NCBI RefSeq assembly: GCF_025833875.1
Contig: NZ_JAOYOD010000001.1
Coordinates: 744,001-808,000, forward strand
Length of the DNA stretch: 64,000 nucleotides
Source of the DNA: Reichenbachiella ulvae
GTDB lineage: Bacteria; Bacteroidota; Bacteroidia; Cytophagales; Cyclobacteriaceae
Direction of reading: 5' to 3'
Of the stretch, positions 1 through 8,806 are shown in pieces (the first letter of the stretch is position 1; each line of letters opens with the position of its first letter). The notes below the pieces were generated by a model that saw only the letters and a program-made list of their open reading frames with translations, did no database searches and was not told the origin of the DNA. Position numbers and translations under genes: made by a program.

Positions 1-955
1 TGGCTTTGAGACGAATCAGGTATTGGCTTTGACTTAATCGTTCGGACTCTTGTTGTAATATTCCTTTGGCTGACTGGCGTATACCCTCGAAGCTTTCCAG
101 TATTTCGTTTTCAAAATCCATCATGCCACTGACTAGAAATTCCGCTACGGCGGTAGGGGTTTTTAGACTGACATTGGCGACTCGATCGGCGATGGTTTTG
201 TCTCGCTCATGGCCAATGCCCGTGATGACAGGCAGAGGAAATTGTGCCAGGTGAGAACAGAGCTCGAAATCGTCGAAACAGTCCAGATCCATCTGAGCTC
301 CACCACCTCGGATCAGAATAATTAGGTCTATTTCATCCTCTATTTCATAAATACGATGCAAGCTGTCGATGATGGAGGTTATAGCCTGATCGCCCTGCAT
401 CACCGAGTTGAATAATCTCATCTTGGCTCGGTAGCCATAGGGGTTGCTGTCGAACTGATTCATGAAATCTCCGTATCCGGCAGCCGTCTCCGAACTGATG
501 ATGGCAATACGCTGAGGAACTTGTGGCAGGATGAGCGATCGATTCAGATCGATGATCCCTTCTTCCTCCAGCTTTAGCAAGGTCTCTCTTTTTTTGCGCT
601 CTCGCTCCCCCAGGGTGAACTGAGGATCAATGTCTTTGATGTTGAGGCTGATGCCGTAGATTTCATGAAACTCAAAGCTGGCATTCAGCAGGATTTGCAT
701 GCCGGCCTTCAGTGTCGTGCCAGTCATCCTTTCGAATTGATTGAAGAGCGCTCCAAAGGTATAGGACCAGATCGTCGCTCGCATTTTGGCTTTAACAAAG
801 TTGTTTTCCTTCTCAACCAATTCCATGTAGCAGTGCCCTTTTTGAGCGATGTTCATCTCGCCGATTTCAGCTATGATCCAATAGGATGGGGCAAGCGACT
901 GCTTGAGTGTTTGCTTGACCATTTGGTTGAAGGATGAAAGGCTGTAGTGCTCCAT
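1..955 (-). CDS. xseA: Exodeoxyribonuclease VII large subunit, C-terminus beyond the window
   Basis: The minus strand is open from an ATG at 955 to the left edge, giving about 318 residues; the family is usually near 400, so the C-terminal part is missing. The protein opens MEHYSLSSFNQMVKQTLK, the usual start of the N-terminal OB-fold DNA-binding domain (about residues 3-100). The catalytic domain follows, with ISSETAAGYGDF, RGGGAQMDLDCFDDFELC and GIGHERDKTIADRVAN, and then KTPTAVAEF, which match the conserved blocks of XseA. With the small subunit XseB the enzyme degrades single-stranded DNA to oligonucleotides in the cytoplasm. No xseB is visible in the window; it may lie to the left. The family call is secure, only the C-terminus is unseen. 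Confidence 0.93.
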   Translation of the reverse strand, partial: MEHYSLSSFNQMVKQTLKQSLAPSYWIIAEIGEMNIAQKGHCYMELVEKENNFVKAKMRATIWSYTFGALFNQFERMTGTTLKAGMQILLNASFEFHEIYGISLNIKDIDPQFTLGERERKKRETLLKLEEEGIIDLNRSLILPQVPQRIAIISSETAAGYGDFMNQFDSNPYGYRAKMRLFNSVMQGDQAITSIIDSLHRIYEIEDEIDLIILIRGGGAQMDLDCFDDFELCSHLAQFPLPVITGIGHERDKTIADRVANVSLKTPTAVAEFLVSGMMDFENEILESFEGIRQSAKGILQQESERLSQSQYLIRLKA

Positions 956-1042
956 GGATGAATCAATTGGGCTTCAAATCTAGGATTAATTTATAACCTG
1001 AATCTAACCCCTCCCGTTCTTTTTAACTCACAGATTAGACAA

Positions 1043-1429
1043 ATGATGAAAATAGAACATGCAGCCCTTTGGGTGAAGGATTTGGAAAGAATGAAAGATT
1101 TTTATGTGGAGTTCTTTCAGGCTCAGAGCAATTCGATGTATCACAATCCAGCCAAAGGCTTTCGTTCCTACTTTCTCAGTTTTGATTCGGGATGTCGAAT
1201 AGAACTGATGCAAAAGGACGGGATTGACCAAGAGAGTAGCGGTGATAACAAGCTTGGTTGGGCGCATTTGGCTTTTTCGACCGGGAGTAGGGAGCATGTG
1301 GATGAATTGACAGAAAAATTGAGAGGAAAAGGAATTGAAATTACCGGCGAACCAAGAACCACAGGTGATGGCTATTATGAGAGTGTGATTCTAGATCCAG
1401 AAGGCAATTCTATCGAAATTACTGTCTGA
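1043..1429 (+). CDS. VOC (glyoxalase/bleomycin-resistance fold) family protein
   Basis: A 128-residue protein of the single-module vicinal oxygen chelate size. It opens IEHAALWVKDLERMKDFYVEFF, the typical first beta-alpha unit with a metal-ligand-type His, and ends in DGYYESVILDPEGNSIEI, the usual closing strand with a C-terminal Glu. The middle LGWAHLAFSTGSREHVDELTEKLRGKGI carries the second His. Members include glyoxalase I, dioxygenases and resistance proteins, and the substrate cannot be told from sequence. A second ATG directly follows the chosen one. It is a single gene, divergent from xseA, followed by a weak hairpin and then the pyrG promoter. Confidence 0.85.
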   Translation: MMKIEHAALWVKDLERMKDFYVEFFQAQSNSMYHNPAKGFRSYFLSFDSGCRIELMQKDGIDQESSGDNKLGWAHLAFSTGSREHVDELTEKLRGKGIEITGEPRTTGDGYYESVILDPEGNSIEITV

Positions 1430-1466
1430 TTTTTTTCGGACTTATAAGCAAGAAAACGAAGGACTT

Positions 1467-1492
1467 AAGTAGTGCTGTGGGCACTTCTTTTG
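1467..1492 (+). terminator. Possible weak terminator after the VOC gene
   Basis: AAGTAGTGC and GCACTTCTT form a 9-bp stem with one mismatch and a 5-base loop, followed by a short T-rich run (TTCTTTTGG). It lies 37 bases after the VOC stop. The tail is short, so this is tentative. Confidence 0.4.
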
Positions 1493-1521
1493 GTCCGAGC
1501 AAATAATAACAGGAGCCAACC

Positions 1522-1551
1522 TTTGTTATTGATAGGATTGACCTAACTTTG
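1522..1551 (+). promoter_or_regulatory. Bacteroidota-type promoter for pyrG-yidC
   Basis: TTTG at 1522-1525 and TAACTTTG at 1544-1551 are separated by 18 bases. This matches the -33/-7 consensus of the primary sigma factor in Bacteroidota (TTTG, about 19 bases, TAnnTTTG). The -7 box ends 35 bases before the pyrG ATG. Confidence 0.7.
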
Positions 1552-1586
1552 TGCCCCGTAACAATAGTTTCTGAAATCACATCTTA

Positions 1587-3218
1587 ATGACATCTACAAA
1601 GTACATTTTCGTTACGGGCGGAGTAACTTCATCACTTGGAAAGGGCATCATATCAGCATCACTGGCTAAATTATTGCAAGCCAGAGGCTTTTCTGTGACC
1701 ATCCAAAAGTTCGACCCCTATATCAATGTTGATCCGGGCACTTTGAATCCCTACGAGCATGGCGAATGCTATGTGACTGACGATGGGGCAGAGACGGATC
1801 TGGATTTGGGGCACTACGAGCGTTTTCTCAATGTTCCTACTTCGCAGGCCAATAACGTAACGACGGGTCGTATTTATTACAATGTGATCAAGAAAGAGCG
1901 TGAGGGCGAGTTCCTGGGCAAGACCGTACAGGTAGTACCTCATATCACTGACGAGATCAAGAACAGCATCTACAAATTAGGTGAGACCGATAAGTTTGAT
2001 TTTGTCATCACCGAGCTCGGTGGATGTGTGGGTGATATCGAATCTCTTCCGTTCATTGAAGCCGTTCGTCAGGCGCGATTCGAATTGGGACCTACTAATT
2101 CCCTCAATATTCACCTGACTTTGATTCCTTATCTGAATGCAGCTGGGGAATTGAAAACCAAGCCTACTCAGCACTCGGTGAAGCAGCTATTGGAAGCAGG
2201 GATTCAGCCAGATATTTTGGTGTGTAGAAGTGAGCATCACCTGCCTCATGACTTGAGAAAGAAAATTGCCCTCTTCTGTAACGTACCTCAGAACTGTGTG
2301 ATTGAAGCCAGAGATGCAGAATCGATCTACGATGTGCCTCTTTTGATGAGAAAAGAGAAACTAGATGAGCGCGTGCTTTCCAGAATGAAATTTTCATACA
2401 AGAAGGAGCCGGGTCTGGAGCATTGGAAAGAATTTTTGGGTCGATTGAAGAACCCAACTGATGAAGTTCGTTTGGCCTTAGTAGGAAAGTATGTGGAGCT
2501 TCAGGATGCTTACAAATCCATCAGTGAAGCTTTCGTGCATGCGGGAGCAGCCAATGAGTGTAAGGTGAAAGTAACCTGGATTTCGTCAGAAGAAATCGAA
2601 GAAGAAAATACAGAAAAGCTACTTGCCAATGTACATGGTGTGTTGGTAGCACCTGGGTTTGGTGAGCGTGGTATTGAGGGCAAGATCAAGGCCATCCAAT
2701 ATGTGCGTGAGAATGATATTCCATTCTTTGGTATTTGTTTGGGGATGCAATGTGCCTCAGTAGAGTTTGCCAGAAACGTATTGAAGCTCGATGCACACTC
2801 CAAAGAAATGAAGCCTGATACCAAGCACCCGGTGATTGACCTGATGGAAGATCAAAAAAATCTAACAGAGATGGGAGGTACCATGAGACTGGGTGCCTAT
2901 GACTGCCAGATCAAGAAGGGTACAAAGGCATTTCAAACTTACGGATCTACTAAGATCTCCGAAAGACACAGACACAGATACGAATTCAATAACAAATACA
3001 TCGAGGATTTCGAAAAGCATGGGATGCTTGCATCCGGTCTTAACCCAAAGACTGGTTTGGTAGAAATCATCGAACTCAAAGATCACCGTTGGTTCGTAGG
3101 TTCGCAGTTTCATCCAGAATTGAAGAGCACGGTCCTGAATCCGCACCCGCTTTTTGTCAAATTCGTGAAGGCTGCCCTGCAATATAAAAGAGACATAACA
3201 TCAGATAATAGAAGTTAA
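1587..3218 (+). CDS. pyrG: CTP synthase (glutamine-hydrolysing)
   Basis: The 543-residue protein has the full family length. It makes CTP from UTP, ATP and glutamine in the cytoplasm, the last step of de novo pyrimidine nucleotide synthesis. The N-terminal synthetase domain (about 1-270) opens [17 protein letters not shown] with the P-loop-like nucleotide site and holds the conserved blocks [20 protein letters not shown] and [10 protein letters not shown]. The C-terminal class I glutamine amidotransferase domain (about 295-535) has the nucleophile elbow FGICLGMQ with Cys384 and the His509/Glu511 pair in FHPE. The next gene, yidC, starts six bases after the stop, so the two are very likely one transcript from the promoter at 1522-1551. 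Confidence 0.98.
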   Translation: MTSTKYIFVTGGVTSSLGKGIISASLAKLLQARGFSVTIQKFDPYINVDPGTLNPYEHGECYVTDDGAETDLDLGHYERFLNVPTSQANNVTTGRIYYNVIKKEREGEFLGKTVQVVPHITDEIKNSIYKLGETDKFDFVITELGGCVGDIESLPFIEAVRQARFELGPTNSLNIHLTLIPYLNAAGELKTKPTQHSVKQLLEAGIQPDILVCRSEHHLPHDLRKKIALFCNVPQNCVIEARDAESIYDVPLLMRKEKLDERVLSRMKFSYKKEPGLEHWKEFLGRLKNPTDEVRLALVGKYVELQDAYKSISEAFVHAGAANECKVKVTWISSEEIEEENTEKLLANVHGVLVAPGFGERGIEGKIKAIQYVRENDIPFFGICLGMQCASVEFARNVLKLDAHSKEMKPDTKHPVIDLMEDQKNLTEMGGTMRLGAYDCQIKKGTKAFQTYGSTKISERHRHRYEFNNKYIEDFEKHGMLASGLNPKTGLVEIIELKDHRWFVGSQFHPELKSTVLNPHPLFVKFVKAALQYKRDITSDNRS

Positions 3219-3224
3219 TATTAA

Positions 3225-5042
3225 ATGGATAGAAAACAGATAATAGGAATGGTCGTGATGCTCGTCCTCATGACCGTTTACTTTCAATTTTTTGCTCCCG
3301 ACACACCGCCTCCGGTAGAGGAGAAAGCCGCTACAGAACAGGCTGAAACCAGCCCTGCAAAGACTGCAGCGGTGACTCAAGATACGCTGGAAGTAGAAAC
3401 TCAGGATTCGCTGGTTACTGCCATGCAAAAAGAGCGTTATGGATTGTTCGCTGGATTTGCTCAGGGAGAGGAAGAGACAGTGACCCTGGAAAATGAAGAT
3501 ATCGTCATAGAGCTGTCTTCCAAAGGTGCCGTGGTGAATCAGGTAGAGCTGAAAGGGTATAAGACCTATGACAAGCAGCCTCTGATCCTGATGGACAAGT
3601 ATAGTTCTACGACTGACTTGATTCTATTGAGCAACTACAAGCCAGTCAATGTGTCTGAGCTATACTATACCGCTGTTAAAGAAGTCAAAGGCGATTCGAC
3701 GGAGCTTAGCTTTGTGATGGCTTTCGATGAAAATCGCTATTTGGAACAGAAGTATATCCTGCCAAAGAAAGGTTTTGAGGTAAAGTATGAAATCAATTTC
3801 GTAGGTCTGGATGGTATCGTTGACAACAGCGATGTGCAAATGATCTGGAAGGATAACATGAAGCGCATCGAGCTGACCCTGAAAGAATCGCGTCAGAAAA
3901 CCACGGTCAACTACAAATTGATCGGAGAGAGCATGACCGATATAGGAGCTGGTGACGATGAGTCCGAGACTATCTCTCAACCCATCAAGTGGTTCTCTTT
4001 CAAGCAAAAGTTTTTCAATGCAGGTTTGATTGCTGAAAATCAAATTTCATCTGCTGTCTACAGTGCTTCTTTCGTCGAGGAAGATACCATGGTAGTGAAG
4101 AAGTTGAAGGCGGATTTGGTATTGCCAGTAGGAGATCTGAAAACTGGAAAAGGTAAGTTCAAATACTACTTTGGACCCAACGATTATAAGATTACCAAGC
4201 AGGTAGCGGATGGCTATCAGGAGAATGTGGATTTGGGTTGGAGCTTGTTCCGATTTGTGAACAAGTGGTTGATCATCCCGGTATTCAACTTCCTGGAGCA
4301 ATACATCTCTAACTATGGTATCATCATCATTCTGTTGGTATTCATCATCAGAATCATTCTGGCACCATTGACTTACAAGTCGCACATGTCTATGGCGAAG
4401 ATGAAAGTCTTGAAGCCAGAGATGGATGCGATCAAAGAGCAATATGGTGACGACATGCAGAAGTCTCAGCAGGAGACCATGGCGCTGTACCAAAAAGCTG
4501 GGGTGAATCCATTGAGTGGATGTATTCCAATGCTGCTGCAGTTCCCGTTCTTACTCGCGATGTTCAACTTCTTCCCGAACTCTATCGAGTTGAGACAGGA
4601 GTCTTTCTTATGGGCGCATGATTTGTCTACTTATGATAGCATTTTGGACCTGCCATTCACGATTCCATTCTATGGAGATCACGTGAGTTTGTTTACGCTG
4701 CTGATGACGGCTTCTACACTGGCAGTGACCTGGACCAATAGCCAGATGAACTCTCAGCTACAAGGGCCTATGAAGACCATGCAGTACATGATGCCGATTA
4801 TGTTCTTGTTCTTCCTGAACAGCTACTCTGCAGGTTTGACGTTCTATTACTTCGTATCGAACCTTGTATCCTTCGGTCAGACTGCTCTTTTCAGAAAGAT
4901 GGTCGACGAAGACAAGATCAAAGCAGTAATGGAAGAGAATAGAAAGAAAAACGCAAATAAGAAGAAGTCGGGCTTCCGCAAAAAACTAGACGAAGCGATG
5001 AAAGCGAGTCAGGAAGCACAAAAGAATAAGAAGAAGAAATAA
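3225..5042 (+). CDS. yidC: Membrane protein insertase YidC
   Basis: The 605-residue protein has the Gram-negative YidC plan: an N-terminal membrane anchor (about 6-22), a large periplasmic beta-rich domain (about 75-335), then the conserved five-helix insertase core. Arg376 in FIIRIILAPLTYKS is the conserved hydrophilic-groove arginine. The core also shows MQKSQQETMALYQKAGVNPLSGCIPMLLQ and YMMPIMFLFFLNSYSAGL, both family hallmarks. It inserts and folds inner-membrane proteins alone or with SecYEG. The last 60 residues are strongly basic and lysine-rich, as usual for ribosome-binding tails in this phylum. It is co-directional with pyrG at a 6-base gap and is followed by a clear terminator. Confidence 0.97.
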   Translation: MDRKQIIGMVVMLVLMTVYFQFFAPDTPPPVEEKAATEQAETSPAKTAAVTQDTLEVETQDSLVTAMQKERYGLFAGFAQGEEETVTLENEDIVIELSSKGAVVNQVELKGYKTYDKQPLILMDKYSSTTDLILLSNYKPVNVSELYYTAVKEVKGDSTELSFVMAFDENRYLEQKYILPKKGFEVKYEINFVGLDGIVDNSDVQMIWKDNMKRIELTLKESRQKTTVNYKLIGESMTDIGAGDDESETISQPIKWFSFKQKFFNAGLIAENQISSAVYSASFVEEDTMVVKKLKADLVLPVGDLKTGKGKFKYYFGPNDYKITKQVADGYQENVDLGWSLFRFVNKWLIIPVFNFLEQYISNYGIIIILLVFIIRIILAPLTYKSHMSMAKMKVLKPEMDAIKEQYGDDMQKSQQETMALYQKAGVNPLSGCIPMLLQFPFLLAMFNFFPNSIELRQESFLWAHDLSTYDSILDLPFTIPFYGDHVSLFTLLMTASTLAVTWTNSQMNSQLQGPMKTMQYMMPIMFLFFLNSYSAGLTFYYFVSNLVSFGQTALFRKMVDEDKIKAVMEENRKKNANKKKSGFRKKLDEAMKASQEAQKNKKKK

Positions 5043-5067
5043 ACCCGTCTGACTTAACGATAACCCG

Positions 5068-5098
5068 AAAGCCCTGTGTGAAAATGCAGGGCTTTTTT
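5068..5098 (+). terminator. Rho-independent terminator after yidC
   Basis: AAAGCCCTG and CAGGGCTTT form a perfect 9-bp stem with a 10-base loop, followed by TTT. It starts 25 bases after the yidC stop codon. Confidence 0.85.
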
Positions 5099-5133
5099 AT
5101 GCCTTTTAGGGATTGAGATATTAAATTAGGATA

Positions 5134-5631
5134 ATGAAGGTTTTGAATAAGTTGATGGATTTGAAGAAAGGTTATCCTGATTTAGTCGAGTTATACCAAG
5201 GTGCTAGTGATCAAGCAATAAAGGCTAGGTTATCTCATTCCAAATTCCCCATGAAAGACGAATTGACCACCATTTTGAAGTTTAGCAATGGGTTTTCCGT
5301 TTTAGATTATTGTTTCCTTGGTGTTTTAAACCCTAAAATAAGGGGCCTTGAAACATTATTTTTAGATGATGTGATTATTATAGGTACTTCGGGTCATGAA
5401 GAATACGGGATTATGGATACTACTAAGGGAGAGGGTAGAGTATTGGTGAACAGAGAAAATATTTATGGTGAGAAGGAAACAATTGTAATCGCCAATTCTT
5501 TAGAATCATTTTTAGAGCAATTTTTTCATAAATGTGAATTGTTATTAGCTCATCATAAAGTATCTGATATTGTATCCTATATTGATGATGAAAGGTTTGA
5601 AGACATCATCCCTGATTGGAAAGCTATTTAA
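5134..5631 (+). CDS. SMI1/KNR4 (SUKH-like) family protein
   Basis: A 165-residue soluble protein. The order LTTILKFSNGFSVLDYCFLGV, then an acidic strand and DTTKGEGRVLVNRENIYGEKETIVIANSLESFLEQFF, matches the SUKH fold: a helix ending in a conserved NG turn, a hydrophobic core, and a closing segment in which a final helix begins SLESFLEQF. SUKH proteins in bacteria are often immunity proteins to contact-dependent or secreted toxins, but orphan copies are common and no toxin gene is adjacent. It opens a clearly AT-richer stretch with two small membrane proteins downstream. Family call likely, function inferred only. Confidence 0.65.
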   Translation: MKVLNKLMDLKKGYPDLVELYQGASDQAIKARLSHSKFPMKDELTTILKFSNGFSVLDYCFLGVLNPKIRGLETLFLDDVIIIGTSGHEEYGIMDTTKGEGRVLVNRENIYGEKETIVIANSLESFLEQFFHKCELLLAHHKVSDIVSYIDDERFEDIIPDWKAI

Positions 5632-5761
5632 GTATTTCATTTCCTCTCGTCTTTTCGAGACCTTACCTTTGGTGCCCAACCGCACAAAGAATAACATGGG
5701 TTGAATCGACTATTTTCATCTACGCTTTTTATTAAACCGAAACTTGTTGCTGTCATTGACC

Positions 5762-5925
5762 TAAATGAGACATGCATTTCTCGCATAGATTCCTCCTGCG
5801 TCGGAATGATACAACAACTGTGGTATATGCTAGCATTTGAGATTGAAAGAACTGAACAGTTCTGTCATCTCGACCGAAGGAGACCAGCCATCCGGATAGG
5901 CTGGGATCTAAAGCGATCCTAAGGT
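5762..5925. repeat. Dispersed palindromic repeat relic in a gene-poor gap
   Basis: Two blocks resemble the short interspersed elements common in Bacteroidota intergenic DNA. Block one (5772-5812) reads on the minus strand as CATTCCGACGCAGGAGGAAT. Block two (5862-5925) contains GTCATCTCGACCGAAGGAGA followed by a hairpin (CCAGCC at 5884-5889, GGCTGG at 5899-5904, with ATCC/GGAT inside). Between them AGAACTG-AA-CAGTTCT is a perfect inverted repeat (5848-5863). The recognition of these as members of a repeat family rests on memory of similar sequences, not on a search. The rest of the gene-free stretch 5632-6123 shows nothing else. Confidence 0.5.
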
Positions 5926-6123
5926 CAAGAAAACAAGTAAAACAAACACGTCATTGATACTTTGGAGTTAATCCTTAGGCTAGAGCTAAATCATGAAAGC
6001 ACAGTTGTATCTCAGTAGGATGGATATTAGATTAGGGAGAAGATTTAAAAACAAAACGTTAATAGTGTCTTGTTGTAACTCATTTGGTAGTAGTTGCGAT
6101 TATTGACGCTGATATAACCAATT

Positions 6124-6798
6124 ATGCAACAATTCAAATTAACAGTTGTCAAACAAGGAAGGGCAGTACTAGCTGTTTTGTTGTTCTCTTTGTCAATTTT
6201 GACTGGATTATATTTAGCGATAATTCTGGAATCTACGGTATTAAAAATAATTACTCCAATAGCCTCAATAATGGTAATCAATGGACTCGCTATTTGTTTT
6301 GCTGCAGGCAAATTGACCATAAAAACAGATGGTGAAACTCTGACATTTCATTGGTCTAAGAAGTGGTTTTTCAATTTTAAAGCTATTGACCGAGTAAATC
6401 TCCTTGATATTGATACGATAGTTATTGATGCTTTACCCGGAGAAGCGAAAGAGCATCTACAATATTTTACTTCTAACCACAAGAAAATAAATGTGTCAAC
6501 CCCGAAATATTGGAGAAAGGATGCTGATGCGTTTATCCAATATTTAAAAGAACACTCGAATGCTGAAGTCAAGGACAGCTGGGATATGCTCAAAGAAAAA
6601 GGCTTGATAAGTATACCTTACTATTTGATTTCGTTTATTCTAGTTGCTGGATTTTTACTCATGCTATATGTTTTATTTGAGAAGGGGTTAGGTACTGTTG
6701 AACCTCAACATTTAATTATGTTTATAGGTGCATATTTAGGTCTAATTCCTTTCTGGTTTATTATCAGATCAAAGATGAAAAAAACACATACAGTGTGA
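6124..6798 (+). CDS. Uncharacterised membrane protein with a soluble middle domain
   Basis: I do not recognise a named family. The 224-residue protein has two hydrophobic segments near the N-terminus (about 12-35 and 38-62), a soluble part of about 100 residues (64-158), and two more hydrophobic segments (about 162-184 and 193-214). The middle begins KLTIKTDGETLTFHWSKKW, which looks like the strand pattern of a bacterial PH-like or STM3941-like domain, but this is only an impression. It sits in the AT-rich accessory stretch, 32 bases before another small membrane protein, so the two may be one transcript. Confidence 0.7.
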   Translation: MQQFKLTVVKQGRAVLAVLLFSLSILTGLYLAIILESTVLKIITPIASIMVINGLAICFAAGKLTIKTDGETLTFHWSKKWFFNFKAIDRVNLLDIDTIVIDALPGEAKEHLQYFTSNHKKINVSTPKYWRKDADAFIQYLKEHSNAEVKDSWDMLKEKGLISIPYYLISFILVAGFLLMLYVLFEKGLGTVEPQHLIMFIGAYLGLIPFWFIIRSKMKKTHTV

Positions 6799-6830
6799 AT
6801 CCCCAATCTTGATAATTAGAATTCTATAAT

Positions 6831-7130
6831 ATGTGGTTTTTTGCTTTTCTTTTTATTTACTTCATTGTTAATATCATTCTTAGCATAACTTTTCAAATTA
6901 AACGCAATTCACTTTTATCTAAAAATAACCTTGTCATCCGTAAAACAAGTTTAAGATGGGGATATACTACTAACGAACTTTCTCAACTCTTCAATCAAGT
7001 AGATTCGACTTCTTTGAATAAACAAATATCTGGGTTAATCAAACTCCATAGACTGATAGTCTGGGCCTGGTACGGTTATTTGACAATTTTTATTATTATC
7101 GGAGCAATAGTTATTGTCTCTAACTTGTAA
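6831..7130 (+). CDS. Small two-helix membrane protein, function unknown
   Basis: A 99-residue protein with an N-terminal hydrophobic helix (about 2-21) and a C-terminal one (about 73-97). The roughly 50 residues between are polar and include SLRWGYTTNELSQLFNQVDS. No family is recognised. It follows the 224-residue membrane protein by 32 bases on the same strand. Base composition is low in GC like its neighbours. Confidence 0.6.
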   Translation: MWFFAFLFIYFIVNIILSITFQIKRNSLLSKNNLVIRKTSLRWGYTTNELSQLFNQVDSTSLNKQISGLIKLHRLIVWAWYGYLTIFIIIGAIVIVSNL

Positions 7131-7457
7131 GAGTAATTAATAAGCCTCCAACAACAAATATCCCCAAACACTTAGGCAAACAGAAGAAAGGGCATTAGTC
7201 GATGGAGAAATTGACATCAGATTGGTAAAAGCGTAAGAAATGCTAGCCTAAATCCATAAGGTTAGAGAAATCAGAAAAGGTAAACAGCAAATAGACCATT
7301 CAGTGAGTAAGTAGTTAAATAAATGGACTAAACGAGCTTATAGTTGAATTGAATTTGGAAGCTGATTTATGGTAGATCTTTGCAGCTAAGTCTAAAAAGA
7401 AATATGCAACTCATAATAGTTTTAGTCGTCTTTAGTTACAATTAGACTAGTATAAGC
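7131..7457. other. Gene-free 327-base stretch, possibly decayed coding sequence
   Basis: No open frame of useful length is present. One forward frame reads as protein-like fragments broken by stops (for example VREIRKGKQQIDHSVSK near 7261-7312), which could be a decayed gene, but no family is recognisable. A 16-base segment at 7241-7256 resembles one at 8597-8612 after the serine hydrolase (13 of 16 positions match). Confidence 0.3.
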
Positions 7458-8591
7458 ATGATGATAAAAAATGGATTATTAATTCCGACAATGTTTTTGG
7501 TATTTACCTTATTAAGTTGTGAGAATAAAGTGGCTAAAACGGACTATGTTAGGGATGTTTTAACATCTGAACTAGATTCTTTACTTTCTAATGATGACAT
7601 AAATGCAGTTTCTATCGGGGTTTTTTATAATGGGGAAACGTATGAATTCCATCAAGGGGAGTTAACAAAAGGTTTGAATGACAAACCAACTGAAGAAACA
7701 ATCTACGAAATTGCATCACTTACAAAAACATTTACTGGAACATTACTTGCACAAGCAATAGTTGATCAAAAAATCAATTTAGACGATGATATCAGAATTG
7801 TTCTAAAAGATGATTTTCCAAATTTAGAGTTCGAAAATAGCCCAATTACTTTTCGTCATTTAGTGACTCATAGAAGTGGTATTCCAAATATGTTACCAAA
7901 CAAACCTGGGATTTTCAAAAATCCAGATCGCAATCAATTACCATATGTTATTAATGAGCTTCAGAAAGATTTTACGAGAGATGCATTTTTTAATGAATTA
8001 AATAAGGTAAAGATTGACACAGTACCTGGGACTAAATTTAGTTACTCAAATGCTGGAGCCAATTTGTTAGGTTATTGTTTAGAAAACATTTATAACAAGC
8101 GTTATGAAGATCTTTTAAAAGAGGTCATATTTCTGCCATTAAAAATGCAAAGTACCAAAATAACTTTGACTGACGATGATACCGAGAATTTGGCTCAAGG
8201 GTATAATGAAAATAATATTAGGATGCCCTTTTTTACGAATAAAGACATGAGTGCTGAAGGAGGGATTAAATCCACGCTTAGTGATATGATGAAATATGTG
8301 GCCTTCCAACTAGACCAAGACAATGTTGTGGTACAAAAGTCCCATCAAGAATTGCTTGGACTTTGGGATGATTACGATAATGGAATGTTTTGGCAGATTT
8401 TTAAAAATAAAAATCAACCAAATAAAATATTTCAAAATGGAGGAGCATTTGGGACTTCAAGTTGGTTAACCATAATACCTGACGAAGGCATCGGAGTCTT
8501 TGTTGCCACTAATCAATCTGGCCCATCTATTCATGGTCTCTTAAACAATACTGTAGATAGTATAATAGAGAAATTAGCTACAACAAAGTGA
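7458..8591 (+). CDS. Serine hydrolase, class C beta-lactamase/DD-peptidase fold lipoprotein
   Basis: The 377-residue protein has a lipoprotein signal ending VFTLLSC, so it is likely anchored in the periplasm or at the outer membrane. The penicillin-binding fold motifs are present: Ser87-x-x-Lys90 in ASLTKTFTG, Tyr196-x-Asn198 in FSYSNAGANLLGY, and QNGGAFGTSSW in place of the usual H/K-T-G box. Other signature parts are FRHLVTHRSGIPN and EGGIKSTLSDMMKY. This family includes esterases, D-aminopeptidases and real beta-lactamases; the substrate cannot be told. It is a single gene in an AT-rich block with gaps of over 200 bases on both sides. Confidence 0.88.
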   Translation: MMIKNGLLIPTMFLVFTLLSCENKVAKTDYVRDVLTSELDSLLSNDDINAVSIGVFYNGETYEFHQGELTKGLNDKPTEETIYEIASLTKTFTGTLLAQAIVDQKINLDDDIRIVLKDDFPNLEFENSPITFRHLVTHRSGIPNMLPNKPGIFKNPDRNQLPYVINELQKDFTRDAFFNELNKVKIDTVPGTKFSYSNAGANLLGYCLENIYNKRYEDLLKEVIFLPLKMQSTKITLTDDDTENLAQGYNENNIRMPFFTNKDMSAEGGIKSTLSDMMKYVAFQLDQDNVVVQKSHQELLGLWDDYDNGMFWQIFKNKNQPNKIFQNGGAFGTSSWLTIIPDEGIGVFVATNQSGPSIHGLLNNTVDSIIEKLATTK

Positions 8592-8767
8592 AAAATACTA
8601 GCCCAAATCAATTGTTGAAAATGCCAGGCTACCTCTCTGCTAGTTGATTGCAAAGTATACCATGAATTAGCCAATAGGAACGGTAATTGCTAACAATATG
8701 ATTCTGAGTTAAGCATCTCTTTACCAAAAGGTAACAAGCCAGGATTAGGATTAGTCAAATACTCCTT

Positions 8768-8775
8768 TATTTTTG
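8768..8775 (+). promoter_or_regulatory. Possible -7 box upstream of the secreted nuclease gene
   Basis: TATTTTTG matches TAnnTTTG and lies 31 bases before the ATG at 8807. No good TTTG is visible at the -33 distance, so the call is tentative. Confidence 0.35.
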
Positions 8776-8806
8776 GTGATAATTAATTTTAATCCATCTA
8801 ATTTTT

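Noticed and set aside
5134..5631. SUKH-like protein considered as immunity part of a toxin system
   Set aside because: No toxin-like or nuclease-toxin gene is adjacent in the AT-rich stretch, so a system call is not supported.
5701..5922. 73-codon plus-strand frame downstream of the SUKH-like gene
   Set aside because: It starts at a TTG and runs through the dispersed-repeat relic, so the open frame reflects the repeat rather than a gene.
6084..6335. Frame overlapping the start of the 224-residue membrane protein
   Set aside because: The other frame has a sensible membrane topology and full length; this one is a short shifted reading of the same DNA.
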